Of a stretch of DNA of 64,000 bases, positions 52,194 to 60,758 are shown piece by piece. Each line of letters opens with the position of its first letter. Positions within the stretch are counted from its first letter, which is position 1. Under the pieces are notes generated by a model. That model searched no databases and was not told the origin of the DNA. It was given only the letters and a program-made list of their open reading frames with translations. The translations under genes and the position numbers were made by a program. The DNA comes from Bacillus sp. PAMC26568 (GTDB taxonomy: Bacteria > Bacillota > Bacilli > Bacillales > Bacillaceae): assembly GCF_014235785.1 (NCBI RefSeq), contig NZ_CP060137.1, positions 930,001 through 994,000 of the forward strand. The letters run 5' to 3'.

Positions 52194-52457
52194 ATGGCAA
52201 CAAGACAATCTGTTACTGAATGTCTGGAACGATGCACCAATTCATATGATTATGCCCGAAATCAATATACTGAAGGATCTAAACAAGAGCATTACAATGA
52301 TACCGAGTATACAAAAGCTCAGCAAATGCTTGAAGATGCTGTAAATGAGTGCAATTCAATGACATTAAGTGCGAATGATCAGCAAAAAGAGCAGTTGTAC
52401 AGAATGCGGCTTCAGCTGCAGCAGCTGCAAAATGAAATGATTTTATTGGATCATTAG
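52194..52457 (+). CDS. ytzC: YtzC, DUF2524 small protein
   Basis: An 87-residue helical, Gln-rich protein (MATRQSVTECLERCTNSYDY...SANDQQKEQLYRMRLQLQQLQNEMILLDH), similar to B. subtilis YtzC. Residues 30-87 likely form a helical hairpin or coiled coil. ATG 52194 follows a GGGGGG stretch; the track's earlier frame start is not needed. Function unknown. The next gene begins 12 bp after the stop, so the two are an operon. Confidence 0.85.
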   Translation: MATRQSVTECLERCTNSYDYARNQYTEGSKQEHYNDTEYTKAQQMLEDAVNECNSMTLSANDQQKEQLYRMRLQLQQLQNEMILLDH

Positions 52458-52469
52458 GAGGCCTTTCGT

Positions 52470-52631
52470 ATGACAAAACGCTCAAAGCAGAATAACCCTG
52501 AACAAAAAACGAGAAACGGCCAAAATAATCAAGACGTTGAATTTGGAAAAGACTTTGATCCTGTAAAACAGTCTAAGAAAAAGTATGAGCAGCGGGGTCA
52601 GCCGGTTAAATCAAAACAGCGTCCAGAATAA
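52470..52631 (+). CDS. Small hydrophilic 53-aa protein
   Basis: A 53-residue, Lys/Gln/Asn-rich, probably unfolded protein (MTKRSKQNNPEQKTRNGQNN, then QDVEFGKDFDPVKQSKKKYEQ...). TAGGAGG lies 10 nt before ATG 52470 and a terminator follows, so it is very likely expressed with ytzC. The EFGKDFDPVKQ block resembles small acidic/basic spore-associated Bacillus peptides, but no family name can be given. Confidence 0.7.
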   Translation: MTKRSKQNNPEQKTRNGQNNQDVEFGKDFDPVKQSKKKYEQRGQPVKSKQRPE

Positions 52632-52635
52632 TATC

Positions 52636-52668
52636 AAAGGCTGCTTCCAAAATGGGAGCAGCTTTTTG
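52636..52668 (+). terminator. Terminator after the 53-aa gene
   Basis: AAAGGCTGCTTCC-AAAAT-GGGAGCAGCTTTTT stem with T tail. Confidence 0.8.
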
Positions 52669-52692
52669 CTGAAAAAAATCTAAAAAAAGAAA

Positions 52693-52758
52693 TTGACAAT
52701 ACATGTAAAACATTCTATTGTATTAATTGTATTATATCAACTAGTACACATAATACAA
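52693..52758 (+). promoter_or_regulatory. ytr operon promoter and YtrA operator candidate
   Basis: TTGACA (52693-52698), 17-bp spacer and TATTGT form the promoter. Directly after it is a 9-bp inverted repeat TTGTATTAT-N14-ATAATACAA (52727-52758), spaced as for a GntR-family dimer. YtrA of B. subtilis represses its own operon, so this is the expected operator. Confidence 0.6.
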
Positions 52759-52800
52759 CAGAGACACTACATATCTCGGTTGAAGAAAGAAGGGAGATCG

Positions 52801-53190
52801 ATGATTCAAATTGATCCGCGCAGTTCAACAGCGATATATGAGCAAATCATACAGCAGATGAAAGAGCTTTGCTTAAAGGGCGTAATAAAGCCGGGTGAAA
52901 AGCTTCCATCTGTTCGTGAGCTTTCTACAATGATTATTGCGAATCCGAATACGGTCAGCAAAGCTTATAAAGAATTAGAACGGGAAGGCATTATCGAAAC
53001 ATTGCGGGGCAGAGGGACATATGTATCTGAAAATGCCCGAAAAACATTGGATGAAGGGAAGATGGAGATGATTAAGGAGCAGTTGAAACCACTTGTAATT
53101 GATGCTGTTTACGCGGGAGTCGATATCGAAATCATCCATAAATGGATTGAGGAAATAAGTAAAGAAATGAGGGGAATCAGCAATGATTGA
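52801..53190 (+). CDS. ytrA: YtrA, GntR-family repressor
   Basis: A 129-residue short GntR regulator. Residues 1-70 hold the winged helix (IYEQIIQQMKELCLKGVIKPGEKLPSVRELSTMIIANPNTVSKAYKELEREGIIETLRGRGTYV), and the C-terminus is the short YtrA-type dimerisation tail. ATG 52801 follows AAGGGAG. In B. subtilis YtrA responds to cell-wall-active antibiotics that act on lipid II. It overlaps ytrB by 8 bp. Confidence 0.93.
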   Translation: MIQIDPRSSTAIYEQIIQQMKELCLKGVIKPGEKLPSVRELSTMIIANPNTVSKAYKELEREGIIETLRGRGTYVSENARKTLDEGKMEMIKEQLKPLVIDAVYAGVDIEIIHKWIEEISKEMRGISND

Positions 53191-54061
53191 ACTTAAAAAC
53201 CTCTCAAAGACTCTTAACGGTGAGAAGGTTTTAGATTCGGTCTCCTTAAAGCTTGAAAAGGGAGAGATATTTGGACTTCTTGGCAGAAATGGTTCTGGAA
53301 AAACGACCATCCTGAGACTGATACAGCAAATCGTTTTACCGGATGAAGGGGAAGTGCTGTTTGAAAATATATCCATGATGGAGCATCCGCTTGTGAAACG
53401 AAAAGTAGTTTACATGCCCGTTCAAAATCCATTTTATGAAAGGTACAGCTACAGAGAATTAGTCAAAATCTTAAAATCGCTCTATCCGGATTTTGATGTG
53501 ACGTATTCGAATGAATTAATGAATCGCTATGCCATTCCAGAAACGAAAAAATACCGTGAATTATCCACGGGCTTGAAGAAACAGTTCTCATTAATTATGG
53601 CATTTGCAATCCGCCCTGCTGTCATCTTGCTTGATGAGCCGACAGATGGGATTGATGCAGTAACACGTCATGACTTGCTGCAGCTGATGATTGATGAAGT
53701 CGCACAGCGGGAAACAACGATTTTCATTACGTCTCATCGCTTAGAAGATATTGAACGGATTTGCAGCCGGATTGGATTTTTAGAAAATTCCACACTCACA
53801 AATGTTATGGACATGGATTCATTAAAGGAAGATTATATAAAAATTCAAGCTGTCTTTGAAGAAGATGTTCATTTGCGAATAAGAGAACGAAAAATATCAA
53901 TCCTTGAATATACTGGAGTTTTTTACACTCTTCTTCTGCAAAGAGAGGACGAGGAGAGCAAGAACTGGCTGAGATCACTGAATCCCAAAGTATGGAATCA
54001 GCTTCCGGTAAATCTAGAAGAAGTATTCATCGCAAAGTTTGGAGGAAAACGAAGATGGTAG
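53183..54061 (+). CDS. ytrB: YtrB, ABC transporter ATPase
   Basis: A 292-residue ABC ATPase. Walker A is GRNGSGKTT, the signature is unusual (RELSTGLKKQFSLIMAF), Walker B is VILLDEPTDGID and the switch is FITSHRLEDIER. The degenerate signature and C-terminal extension are typical of YtrB. It pairs with the membrane protein encoded next, in a complex that influences the cell wall in B. subtilis. Confidence 0.92.
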   Translation: MIELKNLSKTLNGEKVLDSVSLKLEKGEIFGLLGRNGSGKTTILRLIQQIVLPDEGEVLFENISMMEHPLVKRKVVYMPVQNPFYERYSYRELVKILKSLYPDFDVTYSNELMNRYAIPETKKYRELSTGLKKQFSLIMAFAIRPAVILLDEPTDGIDAVTRHDLLQLMIDEVAQRETTIFITSHRLEDIERICSRIGFLENSTLTNVMDMDSLKEDYIKIQAVFEEDVHLRIRERKISILEYTGVFYTLLLQREDEESKNWLRSLNPKVWNQLPVNLEEVFIAKFGGKRRW

Positions 54062-55044
54062 GAGGTGGCCTTTTCGAAAAAGAATTTAAACAAGTCAGAT
54101 CTCTGTGCATCTTCTTATTTCTATTTAACTCATTTGCATTGCCATTTACGGTATGGTCTGAGTATTCAAGCCATTTGGAATACTTGAAGAAATACCCTGA
54201 TGCAAATTTAGAGCCGTTTGTATTTCAATTTGGGGCAGATCCGCTCCTGTTAATCAGCTCGTTGTTTTTATTTTTCATCGCAATCAATCAAATGGGAACT
54301 GAACGTGCAAGAGGCATGATGGATTTCACTTTATCTTTGCCGTATAAAAGATCAAAAATATTTACCGTAAAATGGGCATTGGTTTTTGGAATTATTTTAT
54401 CTTCTACGATCATTTCTTTGATTCTCACAGGGAGTTATATTGAATGGTTTGAGATTGAAGTTTCTCAGCCGACTTTCAATTATTATTTCACCTTGTTTTC
54501 AACGCTTACGATGGTTTATACATTAACACTGGCTGCAGGAACACTTACGGGGACACCTTTTGCCCAAGGACTAACAGCAATCAGTGCATCAATTTTGCCT
54601 CTGCTGTTTACACTTGTTCTTACAATGAATGCAGACGCATTTGGAGGCTTCTCCTATGCGGAAATAGAAAAGTGGTTTGAGTTTGGATATCTGATCACTC
54701 CAGCGCTCCAATTTTTCAGATGGACAGTCTTTCAAGAAGTCGCCTCCATCTATCCATTTTATTTTTTAATTCCGGGCGGGATGGCCATTCTTTTCTTTAT
54801 CGCAGGCTATTTTTCATTTATTAAGCATCCCAATGAACGAAACGGAAACTTCTTTTTATGGAAGCAGCTTAACATGCCTGTGCAGCTGATCGTCATCCTT
54901 TTGGGTGTTCTCGGTTTCAGTGCAGTCGGCTATGGTTCCTCAAACGAAAGCTTTACCGGCTATTTAATTGGAGCAGTTATTGGGGCAGCAATCGGCATCA
55001 TTCTCAGTTATTACTTGATTTATAAAAAAACAAAGCAAGCATAG
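54055..55044 (+). CDS. ytrC: YtrC/YtrD-like ABC membrane subunit
   Basis: A 329-residue membrane protein with about eight helices (ICIFLFLFNSFALPFTVWSE-type N-terminus, MMDFTLSLPYKRSKIFTVKW loop). ATG 54055 overlaps the ytrB stop and has GGAGG about 9 nt upstream. B. subtilis has two paralogues, ytrC and ytrD; here only one is present, so the symbol is approximate. It should form the membrane channel with YtrB. Confidence 0.85.
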   Translation: MVGGGLFEKEFKQVRSLCIFLFLFNSFALPFTVWSEYSSHLEYLKKYPDANLEPFVFQFGADPLLLISSLFLFFIAINQMGTERARGMMDFTLSLPYKRSKIFTVKWALVFGIILSSTIISLILTGSYIEWFEIEVSQPTFNYYFTLFSTLTMVYTLTLAAGTLTGTPFAQGLTAISASILPLLFTLVLTMNADAFGGFSYAEIEKWFEFGYLITPALQFFRWTVFQEVASIYPFYFLIPGGMAILFFIAGYFSFIKHPNERNGNFFLWKQLNMPVQLIVILLGVLGFSAVGYGSSNESFTGYLIGAVIGAAIGIILSYYLIYKKTKQA

Positions 55045-55055
55045 GAGAGGAAAAC

Positions 55056-55754
55056 ATGATTAAGGTAGAAAATTTATATCACTCCTTTAAGGTAGGGAAA
55101 AAAGGCAGTGAAAAAGAAATTCCCGTGCTAAAGAATATAACTTTGCAAGTGAAAAAAGGGGAAATTGCTTCGATTGTCGGACGAAGCGGATCGGGGAAAT
55201 CGACTTTGCTTAATTTGATTTCAGGCTATATACCGCCAACATCAGGGAAAATTAGTGTAGGCGGAACAGAGGTAACCGATTTTAATGAGAAAAAATGGGC
55301 GGAATTCCGCTTAAATACGTTCGGATTTATTTTTCAAAGCTTTCAGCTGATTCCAAGCCTGACGACATTTGAAAACATTGAAATGCCGTTAACTCTTAAA
55401 GGCATTCCCTCATCAGAGAGAAAAACAAGGGTCACAGAAATGCTGTACCGGATTGGTTTAGAAAATCACTCAACCCATTATCCAAACGAGCTTTCTGGAG
55501 GCCAGCAGCAGCGTGTCGGCATTGGGCGTGCATTAATTACAAACCCGGAAATCATTCTCGCAGATGAGCCGACAGGAAGCCTTGATTCTGAAACTGAAAA
55601 AGAAATTCTTGATTTAATAAAAGAATTAAACGCTGAAAAAGGAATTACCTTTTTCATCATTACTCATGATGAAGAAGTAGCCGAGTTCAGTGATCGTAAA
55701 TTTGAACTCCATGATGGTGTTTTATCGGAAGGGGGCGTTCCAGTTGAAATTTAA
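55056..55754 (+). CDS. ytrE: YtrE, MacB/LolD-type ABC ATPase
   Basis: A 232-residue ATPase. Walker A is GRSGSGKSTLLNLISG, Q-loop is FIFQSFQLIPSLTTFENIEMPL, signature is [15 protein letters not shown] and Walker B is ILADEPTGSLDSET. The family drives mechanotransmission through FtsX/MacB permeases, here YtrF. GGAGAGG precedes ATG 55056, 11 bp after the preceding gene. Confidence 0.93.
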   Translation: MIKVENLYHSFKVGKKGSEKEIPVLKNITLQVKKGEIASIVGRSGSGKSTLLNLISGYIPPTSGKISVGGTEVTDFNEKKWAEFRLNTFGFIFQSFQLIPSLTTFENIEMPLTLKGIPSSERKTRVTEMLYRIGLENHSTHYPNELSGGQQQRVGIGRALITNPEIILADEPTGSLDSETEKEILDLIKELNAEKGITFFIITHDEEVAEFSDRKFELHDGVLSEGGVPVEI

Positions 55755-57075
55755 CGATCAGCTGAATCTCGTCAAGCGCAATATGAAGAAAAATCGTATG
55801 CGCGTGTTTATGACCATTCTTGCTACGACAATGAGCTGTGCTTTCTTGATTGTGCTTGCATCCGTTGGGTTCGGTATTCAAAAAAGTGCACAGGATGAAT
55901 TATTGGATAATCAAGTTTTGACTCAAGTTGAGATTTCAGGAAAAGAAATTGATGGAAATTATAAAGAAATTTCTGAAAAAGAGCTGGAGGAATTACAAGA
56001 AACAGAGAATGTAACAGCTGTTGTCAGAAGATCAGATGTTTCCATGACTGCAGAGGTAAAAGCAAATCTTGAAGACCGCTCAGGATATGTAATGCCAAAA
56101 CTTACAAACATGGAGCAAGAGCTGAAAGGGAATTTAGAACTTGATTCAGGCAATGTTCCAAAAAATAAGAATGAAGTGATTGTCGGCTATCACTTTGGTA
56201 AATCTTTGCTGTCAGATGAAGAAAGAAAAGTCTTGGATGAAATAAATGAAAATCCAGAATCTGATCTTAAAGCGCCTGTTGGGTACAAGGGAGATCTGAT
56301 TGGAAAAGAAATTGTATTTACAATGACAGAACAAATAGACGGCAAACCAGTTGAAAAAAGCTGGAACTTAAAAATTGCCGGTATTTCGAAGGAGCCGGCA
56401 CGTGATTTTATAGAAGATAATACTATCTTTATCAGTGAAGAGCTAAAACCAGAAATGACTGCTTTTTCAGAACAGGCAGATGGAGCAGCAGAAAATGAAA
56501 TTGCGGAATATTCTGAAGTTCTGGTGTACACATCAGGCATTGATAAGGTCGATGGAGTGACAAAAGCATTGAAGAATAAAGGATACTACGTGTTTTCTGT
56601 TACAGAGCAGCTTGAGAACATGAATTTATTTTTTAATGCCTTTAAAGCAGGCTTGATCTTCATTGGAACCGTTGCGGTTCTCATTGCATCAATCGGAATT
56701 TTTAATACAATGACCATGGCCGTAACAGAACGAACACAGGAAATTGGCATTATGAAAGCGATTGGTGCACAGCCGGGTGTCATCCGCAGAATTTTCCTGA
56801 TGGAAAGTGCATTTATTGGCATCATAGGGTCAGCAGTGGGCGTCCTGATATCATATGGTATCAGCTATGCAGCCAATTTTGCGATCCCTCTCATTCTTAA
56901 TTCTGTCGCAGAAGGAAGCACAGATGGCGTCGAGTTTACATTCTCGTATGTGCCGCCTAGTTTAGTATTAATCGCAAGCGGCATCAGTATAGGAGTGGCA
57001 ATTATATCTGGGCTGAGACCTGCAGTAAAAGCAACAAATATTAATGTTCTTTCAGCATTAAGACGCGAGCTATAA
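55744..57075 (+). CDS. ytrF: YtrF, MacB/FtsX-type permease
   Basis: A 443-residue permease with one helix near the N-terminus (FMTILATTMSCAFLIVLASVGFG), a large extracellular MacB-type domain (about residues 45-290) and three C-terminal helices with the conserved ERTQEIGIMKAIGAQPGVIRRIFLMESA motif. TTG 55744 is the likely start, 9 nt after AAGGGGG, overlapping ytrE by 11 bp. It works with YtrE. Confidence 0.9.
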   Translation: MKFNDQLNLVKRNMKKNRMRVFMTILATTMSCAFLIVLASVGFGIQKSAQDELLDNQVLTQVEISGKEIDGNYKEISEKELEELQETENVTAVVRRSDVSMTAEVKANLEDRSGYVMPKLTNMEQELKGNLELDSGNVPKNKNEVIVGYHFGKSLLSDEERKVLDEINENPESDLKAPVGYKGDLIGKEIVFTMTEQIDGKPVEKSWNLKIAGISKEPARDFIEDNTIFISEELKPEMTAFSEQADGAAENEIAEYSEVLVYTSGIDKVDGVTKALKNKGYYVFSVTEQLENMNLFFNAFKAGLIFIGTVAVLIASIGIFNTMTMAVTERTQEIGIMKAIGAQPGVIRRIFLMESAFIGIIGSAVGVLISYGISYAANFAIPLILNSVAEGSTDGVEFTFSYVPPSLVLIASGISIGVAIISGLRPAVKATNINVLSALRREL

Positions 57076-57129
57076 GGTGAAGCGGGCCAGTTGTGCCCGC
57101 CTTTATTATGAAGAAGGGGGGAGTATTAT

Positions 57130-57552
57130 ATGAAAAAGTGGCTGCAGAACTTAGTTATTGCCTTTTTATTAATGCTGTTATTTTTTCTTCCAGTTAAAAA
57201 TGTATCTGGAAATGGCATAGATGTTTCCATTGAAAACCAGACTGGATCTGCATTAAAGGGTCTTGAAATCAGTTACTTTTATAATGATAAAGAGATAAAA
57301 ATTCCTAGCCTGAAGCCTGAAGAGCACTTTAAAATAAATGTTCATCCAAAAGAACCCTTCAGTGAAACCTCAATGAAAATTCTTTATACCGATTTTGAGG
57401 GCAAACATCGGGAAGAAGTAATTGTCGGATATTTCGAAAAGGGATATCAGGGATCCGCAAGAGTAAAAGCAAAATCCGTTGACAGCAGCGGTGTCATCAC
57501 TTTTCAGGTGGAAGAAGAGATATTTGATTATTTTGAGGCACTTTGGACATGA
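57130..57552 (+). CDS. Unknown secreted protein at the end of the ytr operon
   Basis: A 140-residue protein. Residues 1-27 form a signal peptide (MKKWLQNLVIAFLLMLLFFLPVKNVSG). The mature part (GIDVSIENQTGSALKGLEISYFYNDKEIKIPSLKPEEHFKINVHPKEPFSETSMKILYTD...) looks like a beta-sandwich. There is no lipobox. GAAGGGGGG precedes ATG 57130, 54 bp after ytrF with no strong terminator between, so it may belong to the ytr transcript. No family recognised. Confidence 0.75.
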   Translation: MKKWLQNLVIAFLLMLLFFLPVKNVSGNGIDVSIENQTGSALKGLEISYFYNDKEIKIPSLKPEEHFKINVHPKEPFSETSMKILYTDFEGKHREEVIVGYFEKGYQGSARVKAKSVDSSGVITFQVEEEIFDYFEALWT

Positions 57553-57620
57553 AGTTGGTAGGTAATGGTATTCTAAGTGACCAGCAGTATTGCCAAGTAC
57601 TTCAAATTGATGAAGTCATT

Positions 57621-57907
57621 GGCCGGAAAAAGATTGAGATAGTCCGGATTATCCCGGAAATCGGCCGGAAAAGGATTGAGATAGTCCGGATTATCTCGGA
57701 AATCGGCCGGAAAAGGATTGAGATAGTCCGGATTATCTCGGAAATCGGCCGGAAAAGGATTGAGATAGTCCGGATTATTCTGGAAATCTGCCGGAAAAAG
57801 ATTGAGATAGGCCGGATTATCTCGGAAATCGGCCGGAAAAAGATTGAGATAGGCCGGATTATCTTGGAAATCGGCCGGAAAAGGATTGAGATAGGCCGGA
57901 TTATTTT
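57621..57907. repeat. 42-bp tandem repeat array
   Basis: Seven copies of a 42-bp unit (GGCCGGAAAAAGATTGAGAT AGTCCGGATTAT...) start at 57621, 57663, 57705, 57747, 57789, 57831 and 57873. Because 42 is a multiple of three, all forward frames stay open, producing a 127-codon frame with no ribosome binding site that I do not accept as a gene. Confidence 0.9.
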
Positions 57908-57933
57908 CTGTAAAAGACCGGAATGACCCTTTC

Positions 57934-57976
57934 CACCCAGAATCTCTGCCGGAGAAAAACGGGTGGTTTTGTTTTA
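57934..57976 (+). terminator. Terminator after the repeat array
   Basis: CCACCC-N22-GGGTGG stem followed by TTTTGTTTT. Confidence 0.5.
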
Positions 57977-58027
57977 GGTGTTGCCTTATATGAAAAAAAG
58001 GTCTAAAATCTACTATGGATCAAGAGA

Positions 58028-58068
58028 GAAAAACACGGGAACTTCAATTAGTTCTCGTGCTTTTTTAT
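58028..58068 (+). terminator. Second hairpin before yttB
   Basis: AAAACACGGGAAC-TTCAATTA-GTTCTCGTGCTTTTTT stem with T tail, 27 bp before yttB. It ends upstream transcription or acts as a leader attenuator. Confidence 0.65.
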
Positions 58069-58094
58069 GAATTTTTTCAGAAGGAGGTCAAGTT

Positions 58095-59285
58095 ATGCCG
58101 CGTTCTCTATGGCTTTTAATTATTGGCATGATGATCAACGTTACGGGATCATCGTTTCTCTGGCCTTTAAATACAATCTATATACACGATCATCTTGGTA
58201 AATCTTTAACCGTTGCCGGAGTTGTTCTTATGTTAAACTCTGCAGCAAGTGTAGCTGGAAATTTGATTGGCGGTGTATTGTTTGATCGCTTTGGCGGTTA
58301 CCGTTCTATTTTAAGCGGAATTATTCTTACGTTTGCAGCAATCATCGGGCTTGTTTTTTTCCATGGCTGGCCGACATACATTGTGTTTCTGACTCTTGTC
58401 GGATTTGGTTCAGGAATTGTTTTTCCTTCTATGTATGCAATGGCAGGCACAGTCTGGCCTCAAGGCGGAAGAAAAGCTTTTAATGCCATTTATGTTTCCC
58501 AAAATGCAGGTGTTGCTGTCGGTGCAGCTCTTGGAGGGCTTATTGCAAATTATTCATTTCAGTGGATTTTCATTGCGAACGCAGCCTTGTATGCTGTTTT
58601 TTTCTTACTTGCATGCTTCGGGTATCGAAATATAGCAGAGGGAGCATCTTCACAAACGTCCATTCTGCAGCAATCATCGAAAATTAAAAATAAAGAAAAA
58701 TTTGGTGCATTGATTATTCTGTGTTCCGGATATTTGCTTGGCTGGGTAGCCTATGTCCAGTGGCAATCCACAATTGCTGCACATACACAGGAGCTTAATA
58801 TCTCACTTAGCCAGTACAGCTTGATATGGACTGTTAACGGGGCTTTAATCGTTTTCGCACAGCCACTCGTCAATACATTTGTTAAGCATTTTGCAAAATC
58901 AATCAAGAAGCAAATGATGATTGGCTTTTGCATTTTTATTCTGTCGTTTGCTGTTGTTTCGTTTGCAGAGGAATTCAGCATGTTTATGGCAGCGATGATT
59001 GTTCTTACAGTTGGCGAAATGCTAGTTTGGCCTGCTGTTCCAACAATTGCAAATGATCTTGCGCCAAAAGGCAGAGAGGGTTTTTACCAGGGGTTTGTTA
59101 ATAGTACTGCGACCGGAGGAAGAATGATTGGACCTCTGCTAGGCGGAGTTCTGGTAGACATATATGGAATGAATATGCTTTTCATTATCTTGATTGGTTT
59201 GTTATTCGCGGCGATGTTCACTACTTCCATCTATGATAAAAAATTAAAAGAACAAAAGGTTGGCAAAGCCGTCATGAGTTCATAA
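58095..59285 (+). CDS. yttB: YttB, MFS transporter
   Basis: A 396-residue major facilitator with about twelve helices. The loop motif between helices 2 and 3 appears as GGVLFDRFGGYRS. AAGGAGG precedes ATG 58095. MFS drug exporters often have this length; the substrate is not known. It is the same neighbour of leuS as in B. subtilis. Confidence 0.85.
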   Translation: MPRSLWLLIIGMMINVTGSSFLWPLNTIYIHDHLGKSLTVAGVVLMLNSAASVAGNLIGGVLFDRFGGYRSILSGIILTFAAIIGLVFFHGWPTYIVFLTLVGFGSGIVFPSMYAMAGTVWPQGGRKAFNAIYVSQNAGVAVGAALGGLIANYSFQWIFIANAALYAVFFLLACFGYRNIAEGASSQTSILQQSSKIKNKEKFGALIILCSGYLLGWVAYVQWQSTIAAHTQELNISLSQYSLIWTVNGALIVFAQPLVNTFVKHFAKSIKKQMMIGFCIFILSFAVVSFAEEFSMFMAAMIVLTVGEMLVWPAVPTIANDLAPKGREGFYQGFVNSTATGGRMIGPLLGGVLVDIYGMNMLFIILIGLLFAAMFTTSIYDKKLKEQKVGKAVMSS

Positions 59286-59290
59286 TTACA

Positions 59291-59326
59291 TTGAAGAAGC
59301 GAGAATTCATTTTCTTGCTTTTTTTG
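59291..59326 (+). terminator. yttB terminator
   Basis: AAGAAGCGAGAA-TTCAT-TTTCTTGCTT stem with mismatches followed by TTTTTTG. It overlaps the end of the minus-strand gene remnant. Confidence 0.55.
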
Positions 59327-59535
59327 TTTTTTTAATAGGCTTGGTTCGTTCTGTTTCAAAGTAATCTTCCTTTTTAATATGATTTGTATAAGCTGACGAT
59401 GAAACTTCAATTTTTGCCCTTTGAAAAGTCTCATGTAATCTTAAACGTTCGGTTAATGCCAATTGACCCAGTTATACCTGCATAACTTAAATCAGAAAAT
59501 GAATTAATCATTAGGCCAACTCTAGAAATGTTTAA
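59307..59535 (-). pseudogene. Remnant of a decayed gene 3' end
   Basis: On the minus strand two frames join at about 59460-59480. The first reads ...LNISRVGLMINSFSDLSYAG... and the second LGQLALTERLRLHETFQRAK, then IEVSSSAYTNHIKKEDYFETERTKP, ending in a Lys-rich tail and a stop at 59307. The composition is protein-like in both parts, no start or ribosome binding site precedes it, and a stop closes the first frame upstream. This suggests a truncated gene with one frameshift. Family not identified. Confidence 0.4.
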
Positions 59536-59539
59536 TCAA

Positions 59540-59936
59540 CGAGGCTGACTGGTAAGATATTTTTCCCCGCATGTCTCTCCGATGAAATTGCTGAAAGTGT
59601 CTTAAATTGCTGATTGTGCGCTGTTTTTGGCGAGTGGAAAAGTATTTGGATCACTGTCCTGACGGCTGCCGTTGACTGCGGCTTCACGGTGAAGCGGTGA
59701 ATGGTACTTATCGCTTATTCTGTAAACCGAAAAAACGTTCGGTCTAGTGATAAAGAACGATAAAAAATTTCCTGAAAATTCCTTCTATTTAATCAAGCTT
59801 ATTATGTGCCTATTCACATATAATGGAAGTAAAACAAGCTTCTTTTTTTCTTTGTTCTGTACGAGCCCGAGAAGCTTGCATATCGTGTACCTGAAGTCGC
59901 GTGCCGAACTTATTACGGCTTTAGGAAGGTGATTAT
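59540..59936. other. Gap without recognised gene before the DUF4257 gene
   Basis: About 400 bp with no coding-like frame. A long-range inverted pair AAGCTTCT/AGAAGCTT (about 59838 and 59870) lies some 65-100 bp before the gene and could be part of its leader. No known riboswitch motif was recognised. Confidence 0.4.
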
Positions 59937-60257
59937 ATGCTGCAAACAGTAATTGTGGCGTCATTGATTGGGGGGTTAATGGGTTTACTTGGACATGTTA
60001 AAAAGAAAGGAAGGATCGAAAAACCAAGAATGACAAAACGGTTCATCTACTTAGGTTTCTGGGAAGATATTGCAATGGGGATAACAGCTTCGATCCTGCT
60101 TGTATTATCTACAGAACCTCAATCCTCATTTCAGCTTGTCGTGCTTTCTATTATCGCTGGATACAGCGGGGAAGCGGTATTAAGGAGTTTTGATTTTGTC
60201 AGACAGCAGCAGGACGGCCAGCAGCCAGAAAAAGACAATGAGCGCCAAGCAAAATAA
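59937..60257 (+). CDS. DUF4257-like small membrane protein
   Basis: A 106-residue protein with three hydrophobic stretches (VIVASLIGGLMGLLGHV, EDIAMGITASILLVLS, FQLVVLSIIAGYSGEAVL) and a charged C-terminus (RQQQDGQQPEKDNERQAK). It looks like the DUF4257 family of Bacillus. AGGAAGGTG is 6 nt before ATG 59937. Function unknown. It stands just upstream of the leuS leader. Confidence 0.7.
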   Translation: MLQTVIVASLIGGLMGLLGHVKKKGRIEKPRMTKRFIYLGFWEDIAMGITASILLVLSTEPQSSFQLVVLSIIAGYSGEAVLRSFDFVRQQQDGQQPEKDNERQAK

Positions 60258-60428
60258 TCTCCTAAAGACAAGAACTCACTTCTTAATCTCTCATAATTCA
60301 TCACTTCTCATTTCGCAAAAAATGTGCATCTCTGCCGCCCATCATCCGATTTCCGCCTTTTCTTCATTTAACACCTTGCATCGCAGATCTAAATTCTATA
60401 AAATACAATATATAAAGGTATAAGATAT

Positions 60429-60680
60429 GAACGGTGATAAGGAACAGTAATTGGCAGCAGATGCTCAGAGAATTGACGGAAGGTGCGAGTCAATCATCTA
60501 TTGCCTGTGAACTCGCCTTTGAGTTACAAACGTCAACTGCAGCTATTTCTGCACAGTAATGTTTGTCGTGATCCACGTTACGGATGCTTAAGTGAGTGCC
60601 TTTTTTAGGCGCTAAATTGGGTGGTACCGCGGGAAATTTAACCTCTCGTCCCTTATTGGGATGAGAGGTTTTTTCTATTT
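60429..60680 (+). ncRNA. T-box leader of leuS
   Basis: The T-box motif GGGTGGTACCGCGG (60619-60632) precedes a terminator AACCTCTCGTCCC-TTATT-GGGATGAGAGGTTTTTT (60639-60674). Upstream, CAGAGA and GGTGCGAGTC match the AG-bulge and GNUG features, and AACTCGCC contains a CTC at 60512-60514 that fits a leucine specifier codon. Uncharged tRNA-Leu would prevent termination and raise leuS expression. The -35/-10 candidates at 60376 and 60397 are weak. Confidence 0.93.
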
Positions 60681-60758
60681 GACCGTTTAATCTCACTTGC
60701 AGCCGTTCAAACTGAATACCAAAAGGGAAAAGCTTTGCACCAATTGAGGAGGATATAT

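Noticed and set aside
57543..57926. 127-codon frame through the 42-bp repeat
   Set aside because: It exists only because the repeat length is a multiple of three; it has no ribosome binding site and overlaps the previous gene.
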